A stretch of 23,019 nucleotides of DNA from the NCBI GenBank assembly GCA_035252155.1, contig DATFDL010000664.1, positions 1-23,019 on the forward strand. Reading direction: 5' to 3'. Below are positions 1-8,785 of the stretch, in pieces (within the stretch, counting starts at the first letter, position 1; every line of letters begins with the position of its first letter). This stretch comes from JAICLL01 sp035252155 (lineage in GTDB: Bacteria > Planctomycetota > Planctomycetia > Pirellulales > JAICIG01). Below the pieces are notes generated by a model. The model had not been told where the DNA came from and made no database searches. It worked only from the letters and a program-made list of their open reading frames with translations. The position numbers and the translations under genes are program-made.

Positions 1-85
1 AATTGACGACCGCGTCCAGCTCTTCGCGCGAGAAGCCGTAGTGCCGCGCGAGCACCGCGTCGAGCCCACCGAGAGCGTACCAATG
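1..85 (-). pseudogene. Stranded C-terminal tail of a DNA methylase (partial, runs off window)
   Basis: Read on the minus strand from 85 down, directly after the nuclease stop codon and in the same frame, the DNA encodes a peptide containing LDAVLARHYGF and SREELDAVVN. This resembles the last residues of Eco57I-type class I adenine methylases, which often end with a HYGF/LYGL segment followed by an INYDIKYR-like tail. No start codon or ribosome site precedes it, so it is more likely the stranded end of a broken gene than a gene of its own. By hand count it is about 68% GC, richer than the neighbouring nuclease gene. The call rests on a short peptide and the rest lies outside the window. Confidence 0.35.
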
Positions 86-1207
86 TTACTCGTAATTGAC
101 CATTGAAATGATCCGCCGCCAATCGAAGCGGTATCCTTCGCCTTCGAAGAAGTACCGTTCTGGTGATTTTCGGACCAGCAGCCCCAGCTTGTTCCAGACT
201 TTCGGCTCGTCGCGAACGAACGACGGCTTACCATCGGCAGCCGGGATTCTGGGAATAATGCCCGCTTGCTCAAGCGCTTCATCAAGCCGCCGTAGAAATG
301 TGGTAGAGTCTCCCTTGTCCGCGGCCGAAATAAGCCGTTGAGTTTCTTCAACCCAAAAAATGAGCTCCAGATGGCGGCCGTCGACTAAGATGTGCCGCCC
401 GAGCGCCGCACGGAAAGATTGACTATCAGGCCCGTACACCTTTCCGTGCCGAAGCAGTTCATACCCATCCGATGTTAGTCGTTTCCGCGAGTCGATAAGC
501 CCAATATGGCGCAAGCTGAGTTGGTCGTTGGCAAGCTCCGACGAAAAACGCTTCCCCGGCGTTGGCCGCTTGCGTGGCTTGCCCTCCCACGTCCTGGCCT
601 TGCCGCGCTGGCGAAACCGGCTCCAAAAGAGCGGGTATGCCTCATCGAATGTCTGGTCTTTCTGATCGAGCAGTTTAAGGATTTCGAAAAGGTCATGCGG
701 TGACAGATCCCGCCAGTACGCCCAGAATACCTTTCGCTCCGCTCGTGGAATCGGCGGAGGTTTTTCCGCACGCAACCGCACAGTGATTCGTGCCTGAAGG
801 TTGTTCGGATCCTCATCGAAAGAAAACAAGCCGACGGACAGCCTCGACGCGGCATCGTCGCTAAGCACCTCGGCCATGTATTGTGCGATTTCGAAGCCAT
901 CGGCCGCCAGCCGAGGAATGACTAGCACGGCAAACTCGAATGTCCGCAGATAGGTCAATGCCTGCCCGAGACCTCTGACGTATTCCGACTTTCCATGACC
1001 TGGCGGCTTGAACTCAATCGCCAGTGATGCACCGGTGGTAGAGTCCTGGAACGCGTTATCAGGCCGCGGCCAGTCCAAGACGCCTTGCCAGTACGTCGTT
1101 TGCGGCGTCAATCTGCCGGGAGGAAGCCAGTTCGCCGTGCCGCGCAGCAATTGATCGAGCATGCAGCGTGTCGCGACGTGCGCCATTTGGTCGTGCCTAA
1201 ACGTCAT
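86..1207 (-). CDS. PD-(D/E)XK-like nuclease associated with the methylase
   Basis: A 373-aa protein that I cannot assign to a named family. Near its N-terminus it has a PD-(D/E)XK-like signature: P49-D50, then 14 residues, then E65-F66-K67 in the context LAIEFK, followed by a helix with Q82 (GLGQALTYL). This is the usual active-site layout of many restriction endonucleases. The rest has no recognised motif but is rich in basic and aromatic residues, as expected of a DNA-binding region. An in-frame TTG lies upstream at 1231, but the ATG at 1207 is preferred because GGAG stands about 6 nt before it. The gene overlaps the end of the methylase gene by 11 bp, so the two are probably translationally coupled and work together. 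Role inferred: the cutting subunit of a restriction-like system. Confidence 0.6.
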   Translation of the reverse strand: MTFRHDQMAHVATRCMLDQLLRGTANWLPPGRLTPQTTYWQGVLDWPRPDNAFQDSTTGASLAIEFKPPGHGKSEYVRGLGQALTYLRTFEFAVLVIPRLAADGFEIAQYMAEVLSDDAASRLSVGLFSFDEDPNNLQARITVRLRAEKPPPIPRAERKVFWAYWRDLSPHDLFEILKLLDQKDQTFDEAYPLFWSRFRQRGKARTWEGKPRKRPTPGKRFSSELANDQLSLRHIGLIDSRKRLTSDGYELLRHGKVYGPDSQSFRAALGRHILVDGRHLELIFWVEETQRLISAADKGDSTTFLRRLDEALEQAGIIPRIPAADGKPSFVRDEPKVWNKLGLLVRKSPERYFFEGEGYRFDWRRIISMVNYE

Positions 1208-4200
1208 CAGCTTCTCCGTTCTGGCCGTCAAAGTCGGTTCTCACCGTTTGGGCGTACAGCAGCTCGACGTCCTCCCAAGCGTGACCAAGACCAAGATGAC
1301 GCGCGAATACCTGGTCGCTTCGATCGGTAACGTGCCGGCACCTGGCAAGGTTGTAATTGCCAACCTTGCGACCGGCATTGAGCTTGAACGATGTTGCTTC
1401 TTGCATCGCGGCCTCGAGCTCATTCGCGAATTTGACGAGAGAGCGCAGTTCGTCGGCGTCAATACAATCGAGATCACATGGAAATTCCGAAAACATCCAC
1501 TTCGTGACGTCAAAGTCATCTCCGGTGGCGATCCAGAACGCAAATTCGAGCTTGCCGTTTAGAAGCAGGAACGCGAGGTCGCGATGAAGCTGGTCTCTGA
1601 AGTAAACTTCACCAAACTTGGTGTGCTCTACAATCTTCCCATTCCGATCGAAGCAAGGGGGCAGATGCCGGCAGAAGTTTAGCCAGTTGTAGGCGGTCTT
1701 TTTGAAGTGCAAAACATGTTTGGTGGAATGTGTTGCAAACGCGGCAGCGACCGATTCCCGATTTGCCAGACGCTTCTCAAACGCGGCGATGAGACCAGTT
1801 GAATCAAGCTTGGGAATTCGATGCGACCAGAGCGATGGATGACATTCGGCGTACGAGAGCGTCGCAAAAAGAATCGGCCTCGCAACCTGAAACCACCGAT
1901 GGAGGCGCGTCGTATGGCATTTGGCCGCCGTAGCGGGCCGCCGGCCAAGATGGATCGTGTTCCGGACGCGAACGTCAAAACTAAAAAGGGCGGACGGAAT
2001 GCGTCCGAAGGACGAAAACCAGTTCTCGCGGTAGCCATCGATCAGCAGACGGCGGCACTCCTCGAATCCGCCACTGAACCCGATACTCAGCGGAAGGATC
2101 ATTCCGGTCGATCCCCGCTCGGAAACTAGCCGCGAAGCGCGTTCTACGACCCATGCATAGACGTCGGGGCAGCGCTCCGTTCGATAATGCTTTGGCTGGT
2201 ATTGTTGCCGCACCTTGGAGGCGCTAATATAGGGAGGATTGCCAATCACGACATCAAATCCGCCGCCCGAAAGCACGCCGTAAAAATCGACGAACCAGTG
2301 GAAGGGCCGATGGCTCTCCCGCCACTGAGAGAACCGGTTTGCCTCTTTCTTATCGCATGCGCTGATGCCGTATTCGCCCGCCAAATACTCGTCGAGCTGT
2401 CGCGTGAGTTCGGCCTGAATGCCACGCAAGGTGCCTTTGGCCGCCGCGATTTCAGCCGAGCTGTCTTCCTGGCACTGAACGTTCGTCTGCAAATCGCGGA
2501 ATTGTTTGAACTGCCGAGCGACCGCGGTCGCCCGCGCCTCGATCTTAGCAATCTCGGCGCTCGAAAAGGCCAGCTTTCCGGCTTGGCTCTGGCGAATCTC
2601 ATCGAGCGAGGTGAATCCGACCAGCGTGTTGCCGGCGCGGATGTTGAAGTCGATGTCGGGCAGCGGTTCAAGCTGCCGCACGTGGTCGACTTGGGCGACG
2701 AGCTTCAAAAACAGCCGCAGCTTGCAGATTTCGACCGCCTCTTCCATCAGGTCGACGCCGTAGAGATTGTTGACCACGATCGACTTGTGAATGAAATACT
2801 CGCGGCTGGGATGAGCCGTCACGCGGGCCAGCGTCTGGCGGAAATCGGCCACCGCTTCTTTGCGGCGCTTCACGCCCGAAGCGTGGGCGTCTTCGACGAA
2901 TTCGCTCATGCGGTCGAGACAGGCTTCGTAGAGCGGCTCCAGCACGTTGAGCGCCGCGAACAAGAAGGCGCCCGAGCCGCAAGTGGGGTCGAGCACCGAG
3001 ACGCGCTCCAAGGCGTGATAGAACGCCCGTAAAAACTCCGGGCCTTCGCAGTTTTCGATCGCGTCGAGCGCGAAGCGGCGAATGTCGAGGTTGTAGGTCA
3101 CCAGGTCGTTCACCTCGTGAACCTCGCCCGCGGCCAGCTTTTCGCGCAGCTCCAGGCACCGCCGCCGCCGCGCGACGTGCTCGCGCCAGGTCTCGGTCGG
3201 CAGGGCATAGGGCGCGTCGGCGGGGCGGTTCCAGCCGCCGCGGCGCGAGACGTCGTCCAGCCCGGCGGCGATCTCGTCGGGCAGCGGAACGACCCCGCCG
3301 GCGTCGTCGATCACGCCTTGACGCATGGCGGCATACAAGTATTCGTCGGGCGTTTCCTGTAACAGCCGCCACAGCGGCCGGTCGGCGCCGAAAGCCACGG
3401 CGCAGTCCTTGCGTGCGGCGTCGAGCAAAAAGGGAATGATCGTGTTTTTGGCGATGTAGTCGGTGATGTCTTCCTTGGTGTAGTACGCCCCCATCTCCTT
3501 TTGATTGATGTATTTTTCGAAGATGTAGCCCAGGATGTCGGGGTTGATTTCCTCCCGCGCGTTGGGGTGTTCGGCGTAGAAGGCCGCGGAGCGCGGCTCG
3601 AGCGTCCAATCGAAATCTTCGAAGAAGGCGAATACGCGCTCGAACGCCCGATCGGGGATTTCCAGATCCGGGTTGGCGCGCTCCAGCTCGTGCTGGTCGA
3701 ACAGGCCGCCATTGAGATACGGGACTTCGCCCAGCAATTCTTCCAAATCGGCCTCGCGCTCGTGGGGCGGCTTGCCGAGTCCCTCGTGAAACAGTCGCAG
3801 CAGAAACTGGCGGTAGAAGCTGTGGAACTTGTCTTTGCCGCGCAGCAGCTTGACCCGCGCCAAGCGATTGTGCAGGTAATCGACGTCGCTATCCAGAAAC
3901 CGCCGCTTCTGGATGAAATAGATGAACATCAGCCGGTTGAGCATCAGCGAAGCGTACCACTCGCGGTCGCCTTGTTCGCGGATGCCCTTGACGAACCCAA
4001 GGAACGCCGTGTGCTCAGCCTTGAAGCGCTCATAGAACCGCTTGGTGACGCGCTCGACATCCAGCGCCGCGCGCACGCGGCCGGCGGCGTCGACAATCGA
4101 GAAACTCTCTTCTTCGTCGAACGATACGAAGAGCCGCTCGATCTTTTGCAGGAACGAATCGCCGGGCTGGCCCACGTGGTAGGCGTGGCGGCGGCACGCC

Positions 4201-4535
4201 ACCGGCGCGTCGGGGTCGCGCTTGACCCATTGCCAAATCTGGCTGGTCTGCCCCGCGTCGGTAAAGATGATCAGGTGCTCGCGCGTCTGCTTGGTCAGTT
4301 CGCGGTCGATCTTGCGGCCGAGCGTCGAATCGGGCACCTGCCCGCCGGCCGACGCCGGGCAGTGGTAGACGACAAAGCCCCGCTTTTGCGCGACGGCGCG
4401 AAGCACGTATTGAACGCCGGCCACGTTCAAGGTGACATTCGCCGGCGGATTGTCCCAGCCCAGGTCTTGCGTAAACAGGCCGGAGAAGTCGAATCGCTTG
4501 AGGCGCTCTAGCGCCGCCGTGGCGTCGATAGGCAT
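1197..4535 (-). CDS. Eco57I-like N6-adenine DNA methylase (type IIG/BREX/DISARM-like)
   Basis: A 1112-aa class I SAM-dependent DNA methyltransferase. The SAM-binding motif I is DPTCGSGAF at residues 516-524. The catalytic motif IV is NPPY at 766-769, the N6-adenine form. A motif X-like segment, MGAYYTKEDITDYI, lies at 348-361, and GVDLMEEAVEICKLRL at 593-608 fits motif III. Residues 1-150 form a separate domain (REHLIIFTD, QIWQWVKRD); I do not see a convincing nuclease triad in it. The C-terminal third should be the target-recognition region. It does not end in the INYDIKYR-type tail common in the family; such a tail appears instead at positions 1-85. Size and order match the large methylases of type IIG, BREX (PglX) and DISARM (DrmMI) systems. 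The ATG at 4535 has no clear Shine-Dalgarno. It is followed, with overlap, by the nuclease gene. Confidence 0.85.
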   Translation of the reverse strand: MPIDATAALERLKRFDFSGLFTQDLGWDNPPANVTLNVAGVQYVLRAVAQKRGFVVYHCPASAGGQVPDSTLGRKIDRELTKQTREHLIIFTDAGQTSQIWQWVKRDPDAPVACRRHAYHVGQPGDSFLQKIERLFVSFDEEESFSIVDAAGRVRAALDVERVTKRFYERFKAEHTAFLGFVKGIREQGDREWYASLMLNRLMFIYFIQKRRFLDSDVDYLHNRLARVKLLRGKDKFHSFYRQFLLRLFHEGLGKPPHEREADLEELLGEVPYLNGGLFDQHELERANPDLEIPDRAFERVFAFFEDFDWTLEPRSAAFYAEHPNAREEINPDILGYIFEKYINQKEMGAYYTKEDITDYIAKNTIIPFLLDAARKDCAVAFGADRPLWRLLQETPDEYLYAAMRQGVIDDAGGVVPLPDEIAAGLDDVSRRGGWNRPADAPYALPTETWREHVARRRRCLELREKLAAGEVHEVNDLVTYNLDIRRFALDAIENCEGPEFLRAFYHALERVSVLDPTCGSGAFLFAALNVLEPLYEACLDRMSEFVEDAHASGVKRRKEAVADFRQTLARVTAHPSREYFIHKSIVVNNLYGVDLMEEAVEICKLRLFLKLVAQVDHVRQLEPLPDIDFNIRAGNTLVGFTSLDEIRQSQAGKLAFSSAEIAKIEARATAVARQFKQFRDLQTNVQCQEDSSAEIAAAKGTLRGIQAELTRQLDEYLAGEYGISACDKKEANRFSQWRESHRPFHWFVDFYGVLSGGGFDVVIGNPPYISASKVRQQYQPKHYRTERCPDVYAWVVERASRLVSERGSTGMILPLSIGFSGGFEECRRLLIDGYRENWFSSFGRIPSALFSFDVRVRNTIHLGRRPATAAKCHTTRLHRWFQVARPILFATLSYAECHPSLWSHRIPKLDSTGLIAAFEKRLANRESVAAAFATHSTKHVLHFKKTAYNWLNFCRHLPPCFDRNGKIVEHTKFGEVYFRDQLHRDLAFLLLNGKLEFAFWIATGDDFDVTKWMFSEFPCDLDCIDADELRSLVKFANELEAAMQEATSFKLNAGRKVGNYNLARCRHVTDRSDQVFARHLGLGHAWEDVELLYAQTVRTDFDGQNGEADDV

Positions 4536-4707
4536 TTCGGTAATTACAGTTGATGGCTCAGAAGCGATGGCGTACCATCTTTATAGCGACCAGCACGGGC
4601 CGGTTTCCACCGACCCCGGACAACGTGTCCCTGGCCGCTTTTTTTACGCCTCCCGAGAGGCTGGCGGAATCGCCACCCAGCGTCTTTTTCTTGGAAGCAG
4701 GGGAATG

Positions 4708-4786
4708 GACCACGGATAGCACGGATGGGCACGGATAAGACAAATGTATTCTTTTTCATCCGTGCCCATCCGCGTCATCCGTGGTC
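4708..4786. repeat. Long imperfect inverted repeat, CACGGAT type (copy 1)
   Basis: The arms 4709-4737 and 4757-4785 are nearly complementary over about 29 bp with few mismatches, around a loop of about 19 nt. Each arm is built from repeats of CACGGAT (ATCCGTG on the other arm). The same arms recur at 5235-5263 and 5366-5394, and similarity continues for about 20 bp past the right arm (GGTCAA, then TGGATT). It sits between the GxxExxY stop and the methylase start. Repeats of this kind commonly accompany GxxExxY genes in planctomycetes. Confidence 0.85.
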
Positions 4787-4826
4787 AACTCTTTTTGGAT
4801 TTGAGCTTACGGCATCCATTTCAACT

Positions 4827-5201
4827 TCAGCGGACGATTCGTTTCCAGTCGAGGCGCGCATTCTTGAAGTTCAGCAATAGCGCCAGGTTCAGGTCGGTGA
4901 TGGCCAGGTAACCGAGCATCTGGGCCATGTGATTCTCGTTAAAGGCCATGACGACCTTCGGATCGACGATCACGGCGCTATCGACGACCAGGTCGGGGAT
5001 CAGCGTCCCGATGAGGCTCCCGTCGTAGTACACCGGAAACCGCTGCTGCTGGTCGACTCGATGGCCCTTCTTGATCAATTCAATGGTCAACGCTCGTTCA
5101 TACAGCTTTTCATCGAGCCCCGGCTTAAGCGCATTCAAAACCGTCATCGCCGCCCCGATAATCGACTCGCTCAACTCTGCGTGAATCAGTCGTTCTTTCA
5201 T
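4827..5201 (-). CDS. GxxExxY family protein
   Basis: A 124-aa protein with the family signature GLDEKLY (G, E and Y in the GxxExxY spacing) about 30 residues from the start, followed by TIELIKKGH. Later it has GTLIPDLVVD and a VDPKVV strand, the core expected of a small PD-(D/E)XK-like fold. The family is abundant in planctomycetes and its function is not established. A longer frame starts at 5258, but its first 19 codons lie in or next to the repeat. The ATG at 5201 opens the conserved MKERLIHAEL start and has AGGTGG about 8 nt upstream. The gene interrupts an otherwise tight helicase-methylase-nuclease cluster and is flanked on both sides by the same inverted repeat, which suggests it arrived as a unit. 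Confidence 0.8.
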   Translation of the reverse strand: MKERLIHAELSESIIGAAMTVLNALKPGLDEKLYERALTIELIKKGHRVDQQQRFPVYYDGSLIGTLIPDLVVDSAVIVDPKVVMAFNENHMAQMLGYLAITDLNLALLLNFKNARLDWKRIVR

Positions 5202-5234
5202 ACGTTCACCCACCTTTTTCAGGAACGGGATGAA

Positions 5235-5394
5235 ACCACGGATGACACGGATGGGCACGGATAAGAGAGAGATGGTCTGCGAATCACTGGCAGCGGTAAT
5301 TTCTGAATTGTCGCATGCTGATTATGTTTGGTCACTGTCCTACAAAGTGAGTTTGATTTCGTTCACATCCGTGCCCATCTGTGTCATCCGTGGT
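5235..5394. repeat. Long imperfect inverted repeat, CACGGAT type (copy 2)
   Basis: The arms 5235-5263 and 5366-5394 match those of copy 1 at 4708-4786 almost base for base. Here the loop is about 102 nt (5264-5365), compared with 19 nt in copy 1. The element lies between the helicase stop (5414) and the GxxExxY start (5201), so the two copies bracket the small gene in direct orientation. Confidence 0.85.
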
Positions 5395-5413
5395 CAATTC
5401 TTGCTGGATTGCC

Positions 5414-8400
5414 TTAACCGCTCCTCAATCCCAAAGAGCAAATAATCCGCGGTTCCTGCGTCTCTTCGTCCTCGTGGATGACGCACAGCCGCCCTTCGTC
5501 GCGGAGATCGACGACGAGCCTGGCGAGACCAATGTCGCTGATGCCGGCGCGAAGCTGACGGTTGAGCGTGTCGATCGCCGCCTGCCGCAGTGGATAGGCA
5601 TAAATATCGTCGATCGCCTTGCGCAGCTCTTGGAGCGGAAAGAGCGGGCGTTCGGAGGCGCTTTCGTCGGCAAAACGCTTGAGCCGTTCGTAGGTGCGAA
5701 AGCGCGCGCCCTTGGGACTCCCAAGCCCCCCGCCGGCCTGCTTTTCTTCGTGCGCGATCAACGCGGCCCCGGCTTGCACCAGCTCGTGATGGTTGTCGAG
5801 CCGGGGCACGGCGGGCGTCTCCGGCTGGCACTGAGCCGCCTTCAAGATGGCAAGTTGCGATTCGGTATAACTGCGTCCCTGACGGTCGATCCAGGCCAAG
5901 GCATCGTTGCCTTGGGCCGTGCGGATGTAGACCAGCACGCCCTCGGGCGCCGTGGCGCCGGCCTGGTGCGGACGTGTCGAATACACGACGTCGGGCAACT
6001 CGTCGATCGTCTTCTCGAGCGTCGGGTCGCGGTCGAGAGCATTCTTCCAAATCTGATAGGCGTAAGAGGCCAGATCGACTTCCGTATCGGCATCGCCGTC
6101 GAGAATGCCCGCCTTCTCGGTGAACAGATCGCGGATCGCGTCGTCGTTCTGGTCGTCTTCAAAGAATGCCTCGTCGCTGCCGACCACTTCGGCGTTTTCG
6201 CGCAGCCGCTGGCGCACGCGGGCGCGCAAGCGGATGATGCGTTCGACCCCGTCGGCGGGCAAGAACGAATAACAGCGGATCGTGGGCGACTGCTGCCCGA
6301 TGCGGTCGACGCGGCCCGCCCGCTGAATCAGCCGAATAATTGCCCAAGGCAGGTCGTAGTTGACCACGATGGCCGCGTCTTGCAGGTTCTGGCCCTCGCT
6401 GAGGACGTCGGTGGAGATGAGCGCCCGAATTTCTTCATCCGGCGGCACCGTGTCGGATTTGTTGTTGCTGCGCGGGCTGAAGCGCCAGGCGGCCCGAGCA
6501 GGGTTGTCGGTATCGCCGGTGACGCCGGTCACCGCGGCGATGCCCCGAGCGCGCAATTGGCTGGCCAGGTACTCGACCGTGTCGGCGAATTGAGTGAACA
6601 CCAGCACCTTGTCGGTCGGATGCGCTCGATGGACCAGCTCAACCAATTGGTTCAACTTGGCGTCGCGATCGGCGTCCCACGAACCCGCGCTGCGCAGCAC
6701 GCTCAAAAGTGCTTTTGCGTCTGCCCGCAGATCCTTGGCAAGCTGCGGCAGAAAACGATCGGCACGCACCCATTTGAAACGCCGCTTGTATCGCCCGGCG
6801 TATTCGGCGTAGATTTCAGCGGCGCGCTCGCGAAAATCGCGCTCGGTACGCAAGGGCTGGGGCGCCGCATCCGGCTCGCCGTTGTCGTCATCATCATCGG
6901 CGAAGAGCGACGTGTCGGCATCGTTGAATCGCGAGTCGAGCATCGCCACGTCTTGGGTGCCGATCGGCAGCGGCTCTCCGGCATCGAGCGCGTGGAGATA
7001 AACGTAGTTGCGCAGGATATGCCGCTCGACGGATTGCATAAAAGCCTGGCCGCTGCTTTCGAGCCGCTTAAAAAGGTTCGTGCGGCAAAAGCCCATCAGG
7101 CGCTTGCCCGCCCGTGACAGGTCGGCGAAGACTTTGGCTTCGGCCGCGGTGGGTGGCTCGTGCGGCGTTTCGGCGATGTAGTTGCCCAATCCGTACCGCG
7201 GCAAGGTGAGCCGGTCGATGGTGTCAACGATGGTCGACGAATAGAGAGCCGCGTATTGGTCGTTGGGGTCGTCGTCGTCGATCTCGAACTTGACCGTTTT
7301 CGGCACCCGCTTTGGAAAGTAAAATCGCCGCCCGTCGGGGAACGTCAGGTATTTTCGGCCCGTCGCGTCGTCGAGCCGAGCGTAGTTCTCTTCGATGAAG
7401 GTGCGCGTCCGCCGCACCAGGTAGCGTCGCATCAGGTCGCGCCAGTCATCGGGGTAGGGGCTATGTTCGAAGGCGGCCAGCGTACGCGGCTTGCACTGGT
7501 GCTTACGCTCGAAGTCGACAATGCCTTCTTCGCGCAGCAACGCCTCGGGCATGATACCCAGGTCTTCCTCCGGCGAGAGGAACAGGCGGAGCTGATTACC
7601 CAAGTCGGTGTAGCTTTTGTTGTACGGCGTGGCCGAGAGAAGCACGGTCTTGCTCGCGGTTTGGCGGATATGCTCTTGAATGAGCAGGTACCGCTTGCCT
7701 TCACGATTGCGAAGATTGTGGCTTTCGTCGACAAGCACTAGCCGGAAGCGGCCGGGAACGTTGGGCAATTCCTGGCCGACGCGGCTGAACGATACCACCT
7801 TGGCGGGAACCCCGTATTGGTGCGCATGGTCGGTCCACATCGGCACGAGGTTCTTCGGGCAGAGAATGAGCGTGCTGATGCCGTGGTCTTGCTCCATGAT
7901 GCGGGCTAGGGCGGTGGCCGTGAGGGTTTTGCCCAAGCCAACCACGTCGCCCAGCAGCACGCCGCCGCGCTTGTTGAGATGATGCGCGGCGATCTTGACG
8001 GCCGCTGCTTGAAAATCGAACAGCTTGCCCTCGAATTCGCGCGGCAGCCGAAACTCTCGGATTCCCTCCAGAGCCTCTTTGGAGAGGTGATAGGCCATCT
8101 TGAGATAAATGTGATACGGCGGAGGCGGCTCTTTGCGGGCCCAGCTTTTTTCGATAATCGTCGCCAGCTCGTCGGAAATGTCGATGCACCAGCGGTCGTT
8201 CCAGCGGTCGTCGAACCAGCGGGCAAGTTTCTGGCAGGCATCGTGATCGACGACGTCGACGTTCAGTTCGCCTTGCTGGGCGAGTCCCGCGAACGTGAGA
8301 TTGCTGCTGCCTAAATAACCGACCGAGGGACTGACCGGATCGGGGCGAAAGAGTAGGTAGAGCTTGGCGTGCAGTTGGTGCCGCAAGAAGAGCTTGACGA

Positions 8401-8785
8401 TCACTTTTTTAGCGCGGATTTGCGCCGCCAAACGGCGTAGTCCCGCTTCGTCGCGATTGGTCGGGACGCCGACGCCGAGCTGTTTGCCGAATTCGTCGGC
8501 TGCGCGTTTTTTGAGGCGCAGGGCTGTTTGGTTATCAATCTCGCCGTCGCGTTGGGCGATAGCCAAGGCTTGCCGCAGCTCTTCGGCGGGGGCGCTTTGC
8601 ATGCCGACCAGCAGCCGGCAGCAATGCCCCGGCCCGCCCGACCAGCGCTCGACCAGCTCGTCGAGCTGCTTCCAGCCGCGGAGATTGAAATAGCCAACGC
8701 AAAAGTCGGCCCGGTCGGAAATGGCCAGCGTCTCGCGCAGAGCCGGCAGAAGCTGCTGGTCAATATTATCGAAGATGCGTGGCAT
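5414..8785 (-). CDS. PLD-domain SNF2-family helicase, defence-associated
   Basis: A 1123-aa protein in two parts. Residues 1-215 resemble a phospholipase D-like domain with one catalytic motif: H139-A-K141 in LHAKLYLLF, followed by GSSNLTFAG at 159-167. Residues 250-870 are an SNF2/SF2 ATPase: Walker A GDVVGLGKT (279-287), DESH (353-356), LLSATPYNK (382-390), the motif V segment STDVLSEGQN (791-800) and motif VI QRAGRVDRIGQ (821-831). The last 250 residues have no motif I recognise. The expected role is an ATP-driven DNA translocase, possibly with nuclease activity. It resembles the SNF2 helicases encoded beside large adenine methylases in phage-defence loci such as DISARM class 1 (DrmD), though there PLD is usually a separate gene. 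The ATG at 8785 has AGAGGTG about 7 nt upstream. Confidence 0.85.
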   Translation of the reverse strand: MPRIFDNIDQQLLPALRETLAISDRADFCVGYFNLRGWKQLDELVERWSGGPGHCCRLLVGMQSAPAEELRQALAIAQRDGEIDNQTALRLKKRAADEFGKQLGVGVPTNRDEAGLRRLAAQIRAKKVIVKLFLRHQLHAKLYLLFRPDPVSPSVGYLGSSNLTFAGLAQQGELNVDVVDHDACQKLARWFDDRWNDRWCIDISDELATIIEKSWARKEPPPPYHIYLKMAYHLSKEALEGIREFRLPREFEGKLFDFQAAAVKIAAHHLNKRGGVLLGDVVGLGKTLTATALARIMEQDHGISTLILCPKNLVPMWTDHAHQYGVPAKVVSFSRVGQELPNVPGRFRLVLVDESHNLRNREGKRYLLIQEHIRQTASKTVLLSATPYNKSYTDLGNQLRLFLSPEEDLGIMPEALLREEGIVDFERKHQCKPRTLAAFEHSPYPDDWRDLMRRYLVRRTRTFIEENYARLDDATGRKYLTFPDGRRFYFPKRVPKTVKFEIDDDDPNDQYAALYSSTIVDTIDRLTLPRYGLGNYIAETPHEPPTAAEAKVFADLSRAGKRLMGFCRTNLFKRLESSGQAFMQSVERHILRNYVYLHALDAGEPLPIGTQDVAMLDSRFNDADTSLFADDDDDNGEPDAAPQPLRTERDFRERAAEIYAEYAGRYKRRFKWVRADRFLPQLAKDLRADAKALLSVLRSAGSWDADRDAKLNQLVELVHRAHPTDKVLVFTQFADTVEYLASQLRARGIAAVTGVTGDTDNPARAAWRFSPRSNNKSDTVPPDEEIRALISTDVLSEGQNLQDAAIVVNYDLPWAIIRLIQRAGRVDRIGQQSPTIRCYSFLPADGVERIIRLRARVRQRLRENAEVVGSDEAFFEDDQNDDAIRDLFTEKAGILDGDADTEVDLASYAYQIWKNALDRDPTLEKTIDELPDVVYSTRPHQAGATAPEGVLVYIRTAQGNDALAWIDRQGRSYTESQLAILKAAQCQPETPAVPRLDNHHELVQAGAALIAHEEKQAGGGLGSPKGARFRTYERLKRFADESASERPLFPLQELRKAIDDIYAYPLRQAAIDTLNRQLRAGISDIGLARLVVDLRDEGRLCVIHEDEETQEPRIICSLGLRSG

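Noticed and set aside
2187..4511. Long plus-strand frames opposite the methylase gene (2187-3032 and 3501-4511)
   Set aside because: Antisense shadows in GC-rich DNA; the methylase motifs are on the other strand.
4641..4661. Hairpin GCCTC/GAGGC next to a T-run, considered as a terminator
   Set aside because: The T-run precedes the hairpin on the plus strand and is an A-run on the minus strand, so neither strand has terminator order.
5381..7117. 578-aa open frame on the plus strand opposite the helicase gene
   Set aside because: It is the antisense frame of a well-supported helicase with all SF2 motifs; it shows no family motif of its own.
86..8785. Direct naming of the locus as DISARM or BREX
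   Set aside because: The obligate core genes of both (drmA, drmB; brxC, pglZ) are not visible in the window, so only a resemblance is claimed.
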